Below the pieces are notes generated by a model, which saw only the letters and a program-made list of their open reading frames with translations, was not told where the DNA came from and searched no databases. The position numbers were made by a program, and so were the translations under genes. A stretch of DNA of 64,000 bases from Bemisia tabaci (Eukaryota > Arthropoda > Insecta > Hemiptera > Aleyrodidae), in assembly GCF_918797505.1 (NCBI RefSeq), contig NC_092800.1, positions 43,386,864-43,450,863 of the forward strand. Reading direction: 5' to 3'. Of the stretch, positions 34,151-45,714 are shown piece after piece; positions within the stretch are counted from its first letter, which is position 1, and every line of letters begins with the position of its first letter.

Positions 34151-34288
34151 GGACTAAATTTTGCAATTATAAACTACTGTTTCTGGCTTACTGTACAAAC
34201 AACGCAATTGCTATTAGCTTCCCTATGAGGTTAGGCTATTTTTTTGGAAAAGCTGGAAATGGTTGTTTCTTATCGCAGCATGTAGTCC
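34151..34288. mobile_element. Degenerate family-F copy
   Basis: GGACTAAATTTTGCAATTAT then a TTTCTGGCT block resembles family F; the right end is GTAGTCC. Flanks AGCT and AATT do not match. Confidence 0.35.
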
Positions 34289-34529
34289 AATTGACATTCT
34301 CACTTATTAAGTTAATTTTTTAGGTAATTTATCACTATTTTAAAAATTCGTTTATTTTCTTTGAAAAAACATTTCCTCCTCCTCCCTTTGTCTCAAGTGA
34401 CCCAATTAGGGGAAGATTTATGGGCCAGAAAGTCTCGGAAAATTGGGAACCTCCGTTTAGTTGGCAATAGCGTCGATGTGGGGAGACCAAGCATGGGTCT
34501 ATGTTTACATCGCGGCTCTTCCTGCGACC

Positions 34530-34640
34530 GCGGTTATTCAACTCCCACCCTCCCCCTCCCCCCTTCCGTCTCGTGCTCCAGGGACCTCCCCCTCCCCCGC
34601 TCCACCCTAACCCTGACCCCCGACCCCCCTTTCGCCGTCG
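34530..34640. repeat. C-rich low-complexity tract
   Basis: Runs of CCCTCCCC type on the plus strand. The long frames across it (34335-34763 minus, 34361-34990 plus) arise from this composition and from the adjacent MITE. Confidence 0.7.
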
Positions 34641-34792
34641 AAATCTATGAATCGGTGCAGCTACACATCCGGAAACTGAGATTTGATTTAAAGTCGACTG
34701 CACTGCTAGGCGAGCCGCGTCGGCACGTAGTAAACAAAAGTGCACCAGTTGGCTGTCGCTCAATTTGTTTCGGGCTTCGATTTCGGGGCTTT

Positions 34793-34952
34793 CAGACAGC
34801 GTGCTTTGCGATACATAGATTGATTTGTCATTTAAACCTATGGAAAAGAATCGATAAACAGTGTGTTCGCAACGAGCACCTTGATAATCGATTCTTTACC
34901 GTGGCTTCAAATGGGGGAATATCGATAGTCAATTATTCAAGCCTCGGTACTG
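34793..34952. mobile_element. Diverged hAT-like MITE (family D)
   Basis: The body matches family D (ATGGAAAAGAATCGATAAAC, TGATAATCGATTCTTTACC), but both terminal CAGTGGCG motifs are decayed and no TSD is visible. Confidence 0.6.
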
Positions 34953-36293
34953 CTTTCAAAGCGGACCGCTTTCGCTCGTGGGGTTCCTGAAATAACTCAT
35001 CCTTTCGCGGGTTCGGCTAATTCCTCGTTCCTTTGAAGTAAGGGCGTATCTTGATTGCCACGTGAGCCTTGTTCTACGTATAACTTTACACTTTGCGGGG
35101 CTCATGTGGAGATTGACATATGCCCTTACGCCAGAGAGGCGACGAATTGTGATTTGGAGTTAGCTGACAAAAATTACGCGGGAGGCAGCAAAAGAAAAGA
35201 GGATCTTTGGAACTTGGATTGGATTCAACCGAGAAGAAAGAAAACGCATCTGTGCAGGCAATTGGACAATGTTCACGGAAATGATTCTATTTAAATTTCA
35301 GCGTAAACCCTAGATTATACGAAGTCGCTATAGCCAGGACAAATTCGTAGACATGTACAAATTCAAATGAACTTATTTCGCTTGGCTCTTTGCGATTTGA
35401 GCTTGCTTTAGACAAACGATCCTACCTCTAACGTTCTCTGATCTGATGAGATACGGTTGCCTTTTATGATTGGATAGACGTATGTGCGGAGAGGTAATTT
35501 GGCATCGAAGAGAGGTGGTTTTCATAACACATATTTTCGGCTCATGTAGATCAAATGGGTCGTTAAAATTGTGATTTGGATTGCGGTAATGATGTGCGCA
35601 TCATTTTGTGAACGTTTCATTTCCGTTACTTAACGATTTCATTAATATTTAAACTTGATAATTTGATTACTATCACTGCATGTATTGATGTTCAAGCTTT
35701 AATCGAATTGAATCATAAATTTCTGAAATTAAGACGTCACGGGGCAATACCAACTCTGATAGTATCGCTCATGTACACATTTAAGGAAATACAGCGCGTG
35801 CAGTAAAGGCAACATACAGAAAGCGACGTTGTGGCAATGAAAGCGCCTGGATGCAACTATTCAAACTTGACGGATGTGCGGATTGCATATGCAAAATACT
35901 GTAGGCGCCCTAGTGATCGTGAATCGCACTAGGATGTGCGTTAATGTCATTTGGCGTGCTTGTTTCTTCCTCTTTCTTCCTTAACGATGAAATTGAATAT
36001 ATATAGAGGCTGGCTACAAAGGAGAAAATAGGACATGTTTGGAAATTATCATCATCGGTTTAAAAAAAAATTTAATAATTGGAGCCTTTAAAACGCGCGT
36101 CACGTCGTGTCGGACCAAAAATGAAAGTTGTAATATTAGACGATATGATAGTTGGCCCAACTGTTTTTGTCGTTATATTTCTTTTTTGTAGTAGTAGAAA
36201 TAAACCATATGCAATAAAACTATCAAGGAATATTCAAAGTAACGTAATATCAAGTAATGCTAAAAAAAATTAATGAGGCTACACCGTCACCTT
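34953..36293. other. Unassigned DNA with one S-like core
   Basis: 35845-35910 contains TGCAACTATTCAAACTTGAC then GGATGTGCGGATTGCAT, resembling the repeat-S core. Nothing else recognised. Confidence 0.35.
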
Positions 36294-36526
36294 CCGGCCA
36301 AAGTATCACAAGCGCCATGCGACGTTTCAAAATTTCCGCCGCCATTTTATTTTTTTACAAAGAAATTGTTAGTTGAATCTGTTTGAAAATTTCACTGAAT
36401 TTTATCGGCAGCACAAAGAAAATTCAGTGAAATTTTCGGACAGCTTAGTTGAACAATTTCGCTGTAAAAAATAAGATGACGGCGGCATTTTTGAAACGTC
36501 GCATGGCGCTTGTGCTACTTTGGCCG
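36294..36526. mobile_element. Family-P MITE
   Basis: TIRs CCGGCCAAAGTATCACAAGC then GCCATGCGACGTTTC and the near-exact complement. 233 bp. A broken second copy surrounds 56613-56935. Confidence 0.65.
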
Positions 36527-36595
36527 GGAGATGATGATATCTGAACTTTTTAAAGCCCCTCAAGTAGAAAATTTATAAGTTCATTAAAAATGCCA

Positions 36596-36837
36596 CACTG
36601 GAAAAAAAAACACATTGGATCTAGAGTCCAGAATCTTGAAAACATTGACAAGAAAAAATCAGAAATAATACTCTTAAGTTCCATCGGATTTTTGCTTGAA
36701 TCAAAACGAAATCCGCTTAAATTAAGAGGCTTGGTTCTTGATTTAAACTTGATTCTGATTAAATCAAGAGTACTTTTTCTTGTCGATGTTTTTAAGAGTC
36801 TGGACTCTAGATCCAATGTGGTTTTTTTTTTCCAGTG
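36596..36837. mobile_element. CACNG foldback, ATTGGATCTAGAG subfamily (family B)
   Basis: CACTGGAAAAAAAAACACATT at the left (first 20 bases used for matching) and the complement at the right. 2-bp TSD CA at 36594-36595 and 36838-36839. The reading frames here on both strands are hairpin artefacts. Confidence 0.85.
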
Positions 36838-37397
36838 CAGTCGTCTATACTTTATTGAATGTAGCTTTTTAGCAATAACACACTGCGCGGGGACTTTCAA
36901 ACTTCCAAATGAGGAGATCAAGGGTCCATTCAATCCCTGACTTTCTGTCAGAGAAACCAGGCGCTTGCTTCGGATGAAATTAGACGAAATGAACTTTGTT
37001 AGGTAATCCAATCAACGTTAATTAAGATACAAGGCACTGAAGTCAAAAGACTCGTCTGAACAAGTAAAACTCAAACCGGATCTGATTCATTGAGAATTGC
37101 GGGCATCTATGAATCCACCTTGCTCTGCGCTACTACTGCGCCGGAAGCCCCAATGAATGCTTGGGGAAAATCAAAGAAACCATGAATGAACGGAAACGTT
37201 GCCAGAATTGGACTATGCATAAGACTGCGTGGGCTAATCAGCACACGTGTCTACCGAGATGGAATCGGCAGTTGATTCACAAACATGAGAAAATTTCCAT
37301 CGATTTCCTAGATCCTGCACATCGTAATGACTTGGTGTTGATGATTGAACCAAGATTCCCATGCCCTCTCACAGTCATACATTTCCATCGATCGAAC

Positions 37398-37573
37398 ATG
37401 GTTAAGAATGAGAAAGTTATCTGTTATGGAAACTTTCAAAAAGATTGCAGAAAGGTAATAACGGCAATACATGGGGTAACTCCTCCTTTACAAACTCAAA
37501 TTTGACAGCTTTTTTTGAGCTTTGGAGTTCATTCCAGAAAAATCAATGACACCATCATGTTCTTCATGAAATT
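37398..37573 (+). repeat. Direct repeat flanking element M, left copy
   Basis: About 175 bases, from ATGGTTAAGAATGAGAAAGT through CATCATGTTCTTCATGAAATT, repeated at 39159-39335 beyond element M and the small foldback. Roughly 10% different by eye. Confidence 0.8.
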
Positions 37574-37596
37574 TATTTCCATCGATTCGAACATGT

Positions 37597-38925
37597 AGTC
37601 CAGGCAAATAAGCCATGAAAAGGGCTATAGCCTGCAAAAATCCCGGGTAGCAATGTTTTCATCGATTCCTATGTAATTTTTGACGCTGAATCCGAATTTC
37701 AACTTTGCGCCATTAAATTCGGACCGGAAAGTTGCCAAATGTGGCAAAAATGGCCTAAAATCGGACTTTTTTCCGGATTATGGCCTGTAACTTGCCAAAA
37801 ATTGATCTGACGATAAAATTAGTTATTTTCAGAAATAAAGCTCGTTAAATTTCCTATAAAAAAGTTCCTATACATTTTTTTGCTCAAGGCAAAATCAAGC
37901 GCGCTGGCGGGCTCCAAACTTTGAAAAATGAGCGAAAATTTGGTTTTTTGCGGGTTATGGCCTGTGACTCGTCCAAAATTGATCTTACGACAATTTGGTT
38001 GTTTTAAAAAAAAAGTTCGTTAAATTTCCCATAAAAAAGTTTCTATACACTTTTTTGCGAAAGGCAAAATTAAGCGCGCTGGCGGGCACCGAACTTTGAA
38101 AAATGAACGAAAATCGCGTTTTTTCCCGGTTTTTGCAAAAATCCCGGGTAGTTATGCTTTCAGTGATTCCTACGTAATTTTTGACGCTGAATCCGAATTT
38201 CAACTTTGCACCATTAAATTCGGACCGGAAAGTTGCCAAATTTGGCAAAAATGGCCTAAAATCGGCCTTTTTTCCGGATTATGACCTATAACTTGCTAAA
38301 AATTGATCTAACGATAAAATTAGTTATTTTCAGAAATAAAGCTCATTAAATTTCCTATAAAAAAGTTTCTATACATTTTTTCGCTCAATGCAAAATCAAA
38401 CGCGCTGGCGGGCTCTGAACTTTGAAAAATGAGCAAAAATTGTGTTTTTCGCGGTTTTTGCCCGATGTCTCCTGTTTTAATCGTCCGACGAGTAATTTCT
38501 GGACAAATTAAGTGAAGATGATAAAATTTACACTTAGTGAAATGAATTGATGTAAATAATAAGGATAACCCAACACATTACAGTATGCGCAATTTTCGCA
38601 CATTTTACAAAGTTCGGAGCCCGCCAGCGCGCTTGATTTTGCCTTGAGCAAAAAAGTGTATAGGAACTTTTTTATAGGAAATTTAACGAGCTTTATTTCT
38701 GAAAATAATTAATTTTATCGTCAGATCAATTTTTGGCAAGTTACAGGCCATAATCCGGAAAAAAGTCCGATTTTAGGCCATTTTTGCCAAATTTGGCAAC
38801 TTTCCGGTCCGAATTTAATGGCGCAAAGTTGAAATTCGGATTCAGCGTCAAAAATTACATAGGAATCGATGAAAACATTGCTACCCGGGATTTTTGCAGG
38901 CTCTTTTCCTTGTTTGCCTGGACTA
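37597..38925. mobile_element. Element M: 1.33-kb element with very long TIRs
   Basis: Ends TAGTCCAGGCAAA and TTTGCCTGGACTA. The left 340 bases (to about 37940) are repeated inverted at about 38590-38925, nearly exactly. Between them, part of the same unit is repeated directly: a half unit at about 37960-38110 and a near-complete unit at 38130-38450, sharing AAAAATCCCGGGTAG (37639, 38136). No transposase frame. Superfamily unknown. Confidence 0.75.
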
Positions 38926-38933
38926 ATGGTTAA

Positions 38934-39158
38934 CACAGAAAAAAATGGATGGTGCTGACGACAGAACCTTTTGTTCATACGGCTCCCACAGTTTCTTTGT
39001 TACACTTACAGAACTTTTGGTCGTGGGAACAGAGTACTCTGTTCCCACGACAGAAGTTCTGTTCTCACAACAGAAAAGTTCTGTAAGTGTAACAAAGAAA
39101 CTGTGGGAGCCGTATGAACAAAAGGTTCTGTCGTCAGCACCATCCATTTTTTTCTGTG
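38934..39158. mobile_element. CACNG foldback (family B), near-perfect palindrome
   Basis: CACAGAAAAAAATGGATGGT and its complement, with AA at 38932-38933 and 39159-39160 as a 2-bp TSD. It interrupts the start of the right-hand direct repeat next to element M. Frames on both strands encode the same peptide because of the palindrome and are rejected as genes. Confidence 0.85.
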
Positions 39159-39335
39159 AAGAGTGAGAAAGTTATCTGTCATGGAAAATTTCAAAAATAT
39201 TGCAGAAAGGTAATAACGGCAATACGTGGGGTAAGTCTTCCTTTATGATTTCAACTTTGAGAGCTTTTTTGAGCTTTGGAGTTCGTTTCAGAGAAAACCA
39301 ATGACACCATCATGTTCTTCATGAAATTTTACTTA
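39159..39335 (+). repeat. Direct repeat flanking element M, right copy
   Basis: Matches 37398-37573. Its first bases (ATGGTTAA) lie before the foldback at 38934-39158, so the foldback arrived after the duplication. Confidence 0.8.
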
Positions 39336-39363
39336 TAATTCAGTACGTAAATCACAATTCCCC

Positions 39364-40039
39364 GATCGACAGTGAAACTCTCAAACCACGTATCTCGGAT
39401 TGCGACGTTGTAGACTTCCTGTCGTAATTTATTTTTTAAATGGAACTCTACTTAACTTCAATCCTTTAAAACTTCCGTGTTTTCCCTCTTTATTCAAAGA
39501 AAACTCTGTAAAAATTTCAAGAAATGATATTGATTTGTGCTCTTTCAAAAAAATAAAATGGGAGCAAGGATTCTTAAACACCACAAAAGAGATACGTGGT
39601 TTGGGAGTTTCACACTGAAAAAAAAATTCTCGGCGTTTTTACTAAGGTCCGTTGGTGCCTTTACCATCTCACTTTTTTTTACCAATTATTGGTAATTTTA
39701 CCAAGACAGACTGTTAAGGTTACCTAAAAACCGGTATTTTTACGTTTTTTTTCAGGTAAGAATACCACTTTTATTGGTAACCAATTCCCGGTAACTTTGC
39801 CATTTTATCTCGGTAATTCTACCACAGCCGATAAAAAATAATGGCGTTTTTACCGGGGTCCAGTAAAATTACCGAGAAAGTCAATAATTTTACCGAGACC
39901 TCTCGGTAAAATTACCAATTCCATAAATGATAATTTTACCAAGAAAAAACTGGGCTCAAATAGAACCCTGAATTCTTGGTAATTTTACCCTTTTCTTGGT
40001 AAATGCACCGAGATTTTTTTTTCAGTGCATTGTCGATAT
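39364..40039. mobile_element. Family-N element, interrupted near its right end
   Basis: Left TIR GATCGACAGTGAAACTCTCA then AACCACGTATCTC; right TIR GATACGTGGTTTGGGAGTTT then CA, continuing after the foldback as TTGTCGATAT. Without the insert it is about 260 bp. Related copies at 41224, 43144 and 61190. Confidence 0.65.
39613..40027. mobile_element. CACNG foldback with GGTAA/TTACC arrays (family B)
   Basis: Same element as 19527-19932 but inverted. CACTGAAAAAAAAATTCTCG at the left, TTTTTTTTCAGTG at the right. 2-bp TSD CA at 39611-39612 and 40028-40029. The interior contains many GGTAATTTTACC-type palindromes. Confidence 0.85.
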
Positions 40040-40150
40040 GCAAGAGCTACATGACGGTTCTCGGGTCCAAAGTGCTTTTTCAATGGTTCAGTTGGTGGCA
40101 ACACCGGGCGTTGATTCGATTAACGGCGCCGTCATCGAAGTCTTGGCAAT

Positions 40151-40392
40151 CAGCTGCTAAAGCCGGGATTTCCTACAAATGCTTATTGGCGCGGGTCGGT
40201 AGCGCCCAGCGCCGATTGTCGTAAGAGCCCGTGTAAACGTCTTATTTTCGCCAGGCGTCAACACCGCCTCCGAGGCGGTGTTGACGCCTGACGAAAGTAA
40301 CTTTTAACACGGGCTCTTATGACAATTGGCGCTGGGCGCTGCCGAACCGCGCCGATAAGCATTTGTAGGAAATCCCGGCTTAAGCGCCACTG
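40151..40392. repeat. GC-rich hairpin, possible foldback element
   Basis: Arms of about 115 bases (AAAGCCGGGATTTCCTACAA, GGTAGCGCCCAGCGCC, AGAGCCCGTG) around a perfect centre, ACCGCCTCCGAGGCGGT. The right end is GCGCCACTG and the left CAGCTGC, hAT-like at best; no TSD found. Markedly GC-richer than its neighbourhood. Confidence 0.65.
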
Positions 40393-41223
40393 CGTGACGC
40401 GCCACGCGTCGCGACGCCGGAGACCCACGCACCGCGCGTCGCGATGTGCCATGCCGGAGGCTGCGGCTGGACCCCAACTTTCGTTGAACTTGCACCGATC
40501 GAGGATAACAGTGAAGCACTGACCCTGCCCCCTGAGCGCCAGTCCGCGCTACTCACGCCGGGAATGCCCCGTGACGCATCCATTCATACATTCGAAACTA
40601 TGTCTTTATTGTCGGCAGAAGCGGAAATTGCCGAGAGAAAAGAACTATCGAATCGGCTGCAGTTATAAATGAGCGAACCCTGTTTCGAGCTCTGGACAAT
40701 GTCTGATTCATCTTACCTCCATTTCAGTCTTTTTCAACATGTTATTTGCTCAGAAATTTTCGCATCTGAGATTGCGTTACACACGCTTATCATTTGATTT
40801 AAATTAAAAGTAATTAAAATTTTAAAAAACATGGATTTAACATATGATTTACACAAGATTAGTTATCCGAAACCTTTTCCAGAAGTTTTTTTTTTTTCTA
40901 CTGGGTGCTTCAAAATATGGTAGAAGTATACAACGTAGTAGTAGACTATTTTCATTTTTTTTTTTTTTTAATTTGAATGAAAATTAAATTGTTTTCAACG
41001 GATTTATTAATTTCATTGTGAAACCAAGAGTAGATGTTTTAAAATAAGATTAAAATCAATTAAATTCAATTGAATTTGGCATTTTAATCTGTTTGAAACA
41101 GGAGTTTCAGCATTAAATGCGCACACCTGTGATTTTTCTGAGAGGTTTGTTTCAATTTAGTAGAAACCACGAGCGACTTAGATTTATTCAAATCAAAGTC
41201 ATAAGCCTCACATCGTAATTCAA
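40393..41223. other. GC-rich then AT-rich unassigned DNA
   Basis: 40393-40580 continues GC-rich with GACGCGCC-type strings; beyond that it is AT-rich. No gene supported. Confidence 0.3.
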
Positions 41224-41490
41224 TATCGACGGCCTAAGTACAAAACCACGTATTTCCGTTTTACACGTTGCAGACTTCTTGTCACCCTTGATTTCTCCTT
41301 TGGAATACTATGGTCAATGTAATTTTTTGACATCTTCCTTGTTTTTTTTTTTTTCAGTGTCAGCAGAATATTCTGTAAAAATTTCAAACCATAAAGTTAG
41401 CTTGGTGCTCTTTGAAAATTAGAGGCGGAAATGTTGAAACACCGCAATGCAATGGAAATACGAGGTTTACATCCAATTATAATGCCGAGG
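41224..41490. mobile_element. Diverged family-N element
   Basis: Left end ATATCGACGGCCTAAGTACA then AAACCACGTATTTCC, with GCAGACTTCTTGTC as in other copies. Right end near GGAAATACGAGGTTTACATC is degenerate. Confidence 0.5.
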
Positions 41491-41504
41491 CGGCACGTGC
41501 CGCG

Positions 41505-41663
41505 CAGTGGCGTGGCGTGAATTGCGATGTATCGATTTTATGCGATTTAAACCTATGGAAAAGAATCGATAAAGAGGGTGTTCGCAGCGAACACCTTAAT
41601 AATCGATTCTTTACCATAGGTTTAAATGGCATAACAATCGATACATCGCAATTCACGCCACTG
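41505..41663. mobile_element. hAT-like palindromic MITE (family D) with perfect TSD
   Basis: CAGTGGCGTGGCGTGAATTG and complement; 8-bp TSD GTGCCGCG at 41497-41504 and 41664-41671. The right TIR lacks one GTGGC step relative to the copy at 31579. Confidence 0.9.
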
Positions 41664-41919
41664 GTGCCGCGTGCGCACTCGTAAGATCTATTTCAAGCAG
41701 ATACGCGGTTTTAAAACTTTTCCATGTAAATACATTATTCTTCTTCTGTATGCCGCAACACATTCGTTCATCGACCCCATGTACACTGTCCTCTCTCGAC
41801 GCGTAGAGGATTTCGCAACATGTCTGTCGTCTCTCCCGAATTAAAATCCTTTCATTGGGAGGACGCATCTCTTTTATTGCAGTTTATTTTCGTAATTCGG
41901 GTCCCTTGGCGATTACGTC

Positions 41920-42153
41920 GCACAATGGAGCGAGTTAACGGGAGAAGTCGGACAAAATTTTGAAAATTTAAAAGCTCAAAACTCTATCATTACAAAACGT
42001 AGAGGTCTAGAAAGCGGTACCATTGGTTTTCTCGTCAAATTTACTGAGGAAGCACCCCTTGAACTTTAAAATCTCACGAAATAAATAACTAAAATTGCAG
42101 TTTTAGACAAAAAATTCATGTTCGACCTCCCCCATTAACTCGATCCACCGTGC
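41920..42153. mobile_element. Family-C MITE
   Basis: GCACAATGGAGCGAGTTAAC and GATCCACCGTGC, with GTC on both sides (41917-41919, 42154-42156) as 3-bp TSD. Confidence 0.75.
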
Positions 42154-42477
42154 GTCGGCTAATTCATGATCTAAGCCGGATCGTCTTCTTGGGGGATAGA
42201 ATCATTTAACAGCGTAAGGCTCACATTGAAGATGATGAGTCTTGTTAACTTTATTGCCATCGTCGTCATGGTGACGAATACGAATTAAAGAGGTTGAGGG
42301 ATGTAGAGACGTTTTAGCTTATGATGACGAAGATTATGAAGTCCACACGATGATACGGCAAACGTTTGATGTTTACGAGTTGGAAATTCACTTAAGAATT
42401 GAAAGCACCACTCAACACTCAGGTAAACCGGGCTACATTTGGATCGCATTTGCCAGGAGGGCGCCAACACGATAACA

Positions 42478-42727
42478 CTGTCATGCTAAGGAAGAACGCC
42501 GTATGAACATTCGAGAGTTGCCAATGTCTCCGGATAAAACACGTATTTATGAGGAAAGTTGTGAATATTTACCTTTGAAATTTTCAGATATTTTAGATTT
42601 AACTGCGAAAGAAGTGTCTGAAAAATTGGAAATAATAATCACAGATTTAACACATAAATTTGTATTTTAACGAATGGAATTTGGCAACGTCTGAAGGTTC
42701 ATACGGCGTTTTTCCTTAGCACGGCAG
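42478..42727. mobile_element. Family-A MITE
   Basis: CTGTCATGCTAAGGAAGAAC at the left, TTCCTTAGCACGGCAG at the right, perfect 4-bp TSD AACA (42474-42477, 42728-42731). Confidence 0.85.
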
Positions 42728-43143
42728 AACATTGTTTGTAAAGTTGTGCCTATGAATAAGCAGTAGTTTCTGTTTTTCTGCCAAAAAATTTTTAATTTTA
42801 AAGGAGAACGATCTTATAAATTGTATTACTATACATGTATTTAGTATTTTTGGGATTCAAACAGACTTCTTTTCAGCTTGATAGCACAATACCAGCTAGC
42901 ACACTGGTGAGTACATGTTGTGGAATCAAAGACCTTAGTTGGGTTGGGCTCGTATAGGCAACTAAACTAACTGCCTGTCAACGCAGAGAGTATCACCCGG
43001 ATTTGAAGGCGCTCTAAACCGAGGCCATGCTTCAGAAGTTTTTCTCCAATGAAACCTTTACCAAGTCGATGTGTATATTGCAATTTGACACAATAATGCT
43101 CATGCCGCTTGCAAATTGCTGGCGATTGCTATTTGCCCCCGAC

Positions 43144-43372
43144 ATATCGATGGCGGAAGTGCAAAACCACGTATATCTCCATTTTGGTGTTTTAAAATCT
43201 TCGCTCCTAGTTTGTTATTTCGTTGAGGAACTGGTCAACTTTATAGCTTGAAATTTATACAGAATATTCTAGTATGACAGAGAAGAAAAATCAAGGGAAT
43301 TTTTGAGACATTAACTTGAGTTGTGCTCTTGTATTATTTTTAGTTAATGATAGGAAGTGAAACACAAACCAG
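43144..43372. mobile_element. Probable family-N copy, right end uncertain
   Basis: Left end ATATCGATGGCGGAAGTGCA then AAACCACGTATATC. A GTGAAACACAAACC string near 43350 may be the right side; boundaries there are a guess. Confidence 0.35.
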
Positions 43373-43672
43373 TGCAAATTTCGTACTGATTTTGGTATAG
43401 TTTGCGGTGAATTTAGCGCAGAAAACAATGGAGACTATGGAAAATGCAGTCCTCCAATTGCGTCGTTGGTATTCAGCACTCATGTTTTATTAAATTTCTT
43501 CAAGAAAACTACTGGAAGTTTCTTTCGAAATTGTCAACCGAAGGCTAGAGTTATTTTGGAATTTCTCTCTGTGAATCTTCCCAAAGAAATTTTCAAGTAT
43601 AACAAGGAGTCTTCAACGTTGCAAACGGACATACGTGATGTCGCACTTTGATCATCGATGCACATGACAGTA

Positions 43673-43916
43673 CTGCCGTGCTAACGAACAACGCCGTAAG
43701 AGCCTTTAGACGTTGCCAATTCCTACTAAACAAATTGACTGGAAACATTTGAATATCTTTTGTCGAATTTTTCAGATAATTTTCTACGCAATTTAATCTA
43801 AGATTCTGAAAATTTCAAGGAAAAATATGCATGAATGTTGTCAAACATACATGTTTTATCAAGGAAAATTTGGCAACTCTCAAATGTTCATACGGCGTTC
43901 TTCCTTAGCACGGCAG
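43673..43916. mobile_element. Family-A MITE
   Basis: CTGCCGTGCTAACGAACAAC and TTCCTTAGCACGGCAG; flanks AGTA and AGTT (3 of 4 match). Confidence 0.8.
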
Positions 43917-44271
43917 AGTTACTCCCGTCTCTTGATGTAGGATGATAAGGACCAAGATGAATGATGTTCAGGCCAGTCACAATAGGTAGCATTCTCGATT
44001 CTCCAACTCACTGATGAGCCGTAGGCGCGAGCTGTATGCAAATCAGTAATCAGTAATCACTGACTGCGGCTCCTGCCGGTCAATTTTGACCTGCCGAGGG
44101 CGAGGTCAAGGGGGCGGGTCACGGCGGGGCCCCCGACTCCGGCGTGTTCCGGTGGGCCTCCCAGGGCTTAGGCGGTTCCACCCCCGCCTGCGCCTTCCAG
44201 ACAGGAAGTCAGGGACTAGATTTCGGGACCGAGAGACGGGGACGAGGGCACGAGCCGCTCACCAAAACGCC
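43917..44271. other. Unassigned, GC-rich right half
   Basis: 44060-44270 is GC-rich (GGGGCGGGTC, CCCCCGACTCC strings). No exon supported. Confidence 0.3.
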
Positions 44272-44511
44272 GCGCCGCACAGTGGATCGAGTCAATCAGA
44301 GAGGTCGGACAAAAAATTTTTGACTAAAACTGCAAATTTTGATGTTTATTTCGTCACATTTTCGATTTTGAGGGGTGTTTCGGAAAGCAAATTCCACGAG
44401 AAAACTAACGGAGCAACTTTCAGAACCTCAAGATTGTGTAAAAACGAAGTTATGAGCTTTAAAAGTTTCCAAATTTCGTCTGACCTTTCTCACTGACTCG
44501 GTCCACTGTGC
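44272..44511. mobile_element. Family-C MITE
   Basis: GCGCCGCACAGTGGATCGAG at the left, CGGTCCACTGTGC at the right, GCC on both sides. The left flank AAAACGCC matches that of the nested copy at 31044. Confidence 0.75.
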
Positions 44512-44718
44512 GCCGCCGGCAACGAGACGACATCCAGATTAGAACGGCACACAAATCTCGGTCTCCTAACGTCTTCCCCTGACAATGAGCATACGGTTGC
44601 ATCTCTGCCGGATTGTGGAAAACCGCTCGGGTTAACGATGCTTTAGAGGGAGCGCGCAAGGATAGAAAGAGGAATTGCGAAAAAAAGAAGAAAAAAAACC
44701 TAAGAAATTTCACCGAAA

Positions 44719-45038
44719 TGGAGCATTTGCATGCAAATTTTTTATGCCTCATCTGAAAGTGCCTAAAGAGCTAATTTCACAGTATTTTCAATAATTTTTT
44801 CTGATATGGGAAATAGTAGGAAAATAGATTTCAAAGTGAGAAAATGCACCGCCTAGTAATGTCATCTGGCGGCATTTCCCAATTAAACACACGTATTTTT
44901 GCAGATTAGATAATTTTGTCATATCTTCCACAATAATTGTTCAATTCATGAACTAAGGGCATTCTCCTGTTCAGCTCACTCAGTAGTTTCCACTTAAATA
45001 CGAAATTCATCAAATTTCAGACACCTGCAAATGCTCCA
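44719..45038. mobile_element. Family-O MITE
   Basis: TGGAGCATTTGCATGC at the left and ACACCTGCAAATGCTCCA at the right. Relative to the copies at 30341 and 56613 it is inverted. Confidence 0.6.
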
Positions 45039-45068
45039 TTGGAACTTCATCCCTTCGTATCTGTTAAT

Positions 45069-45241
45069 GGGGCCGAATTTTGTCGGCTTTTTCACACGGA
45101 GTATGCAACAATGCAACATCCATCGATGAGTTCAAACCTCACCACTGGCCAATCAGAAGCGCTGAGTCAGACTTAAGTGCAGTCGGGATCCGTCCTAAGT
45201 ATACTTAAGTACGGTGGAAAGGACCGACAAAATTCGGCTCC
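45069..45241. mobile_element. Small inverted-repeat element X
   Basis: GGGGCCGAATTTTGTCGGCT and complement ending CCGACAAAATTCGGCTCC; 173 bp; single copy, no TSD seen. Confidence 0.45.
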
Positions 45242-45714
45242 AGGCAAATTAGCAATCAAATCAGAAATTTTGTCAAGTACCCAGGAAGATTGTAAAATAA
45301 TCTTGCTTGGATTAAAATTTTGATTCTTTCGCTATTTTTAGAATGAATAATTATTTATTTGCGTTGAGAAAATGTACTGTAAAAATGTACATCATGCAAC
45401 AGCATCTGTAAATATCTCTAGCCTTTGAACTAAGATTCATCTCAAAATTTACAGACTCTCATAAATACAACATTTTTCAGATATTTACTGTTAAAACACA
45501 TGCTCATTTAGAGAGAAAAATCTTGTAGATTTTATAAACTGTTCTCTAAACACATTGAAACCTTGAGAGCTCTTCGTGAAAAGCATACTCAATTTAAAAA
45601 ATATACAAAATTTGCTATCTGCAGAGGTATTTGATGCAATTCCTAATTAGATTAATTGCCTGCAACATATCGATATAGTTATTCTTTACTTAAAATGTTA
45701 AGAACAGGTTCTAT

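Noticed and set aside
34335..34990. Long overlapping frames on both strands
   Set aside because: Caused by a C-rich low-complexity tract and a decayed family-D MITE; no recognisable protein.
36550..37011. 153-codon minus-strand frame and its plus-strand counterpart
   Set aside because: Both read through a near-palindromic foldback element.
38923..39166. Nearly identical peptides on both strands
   Set aside because: A direct consequence of the palindrome at 38934-39158.
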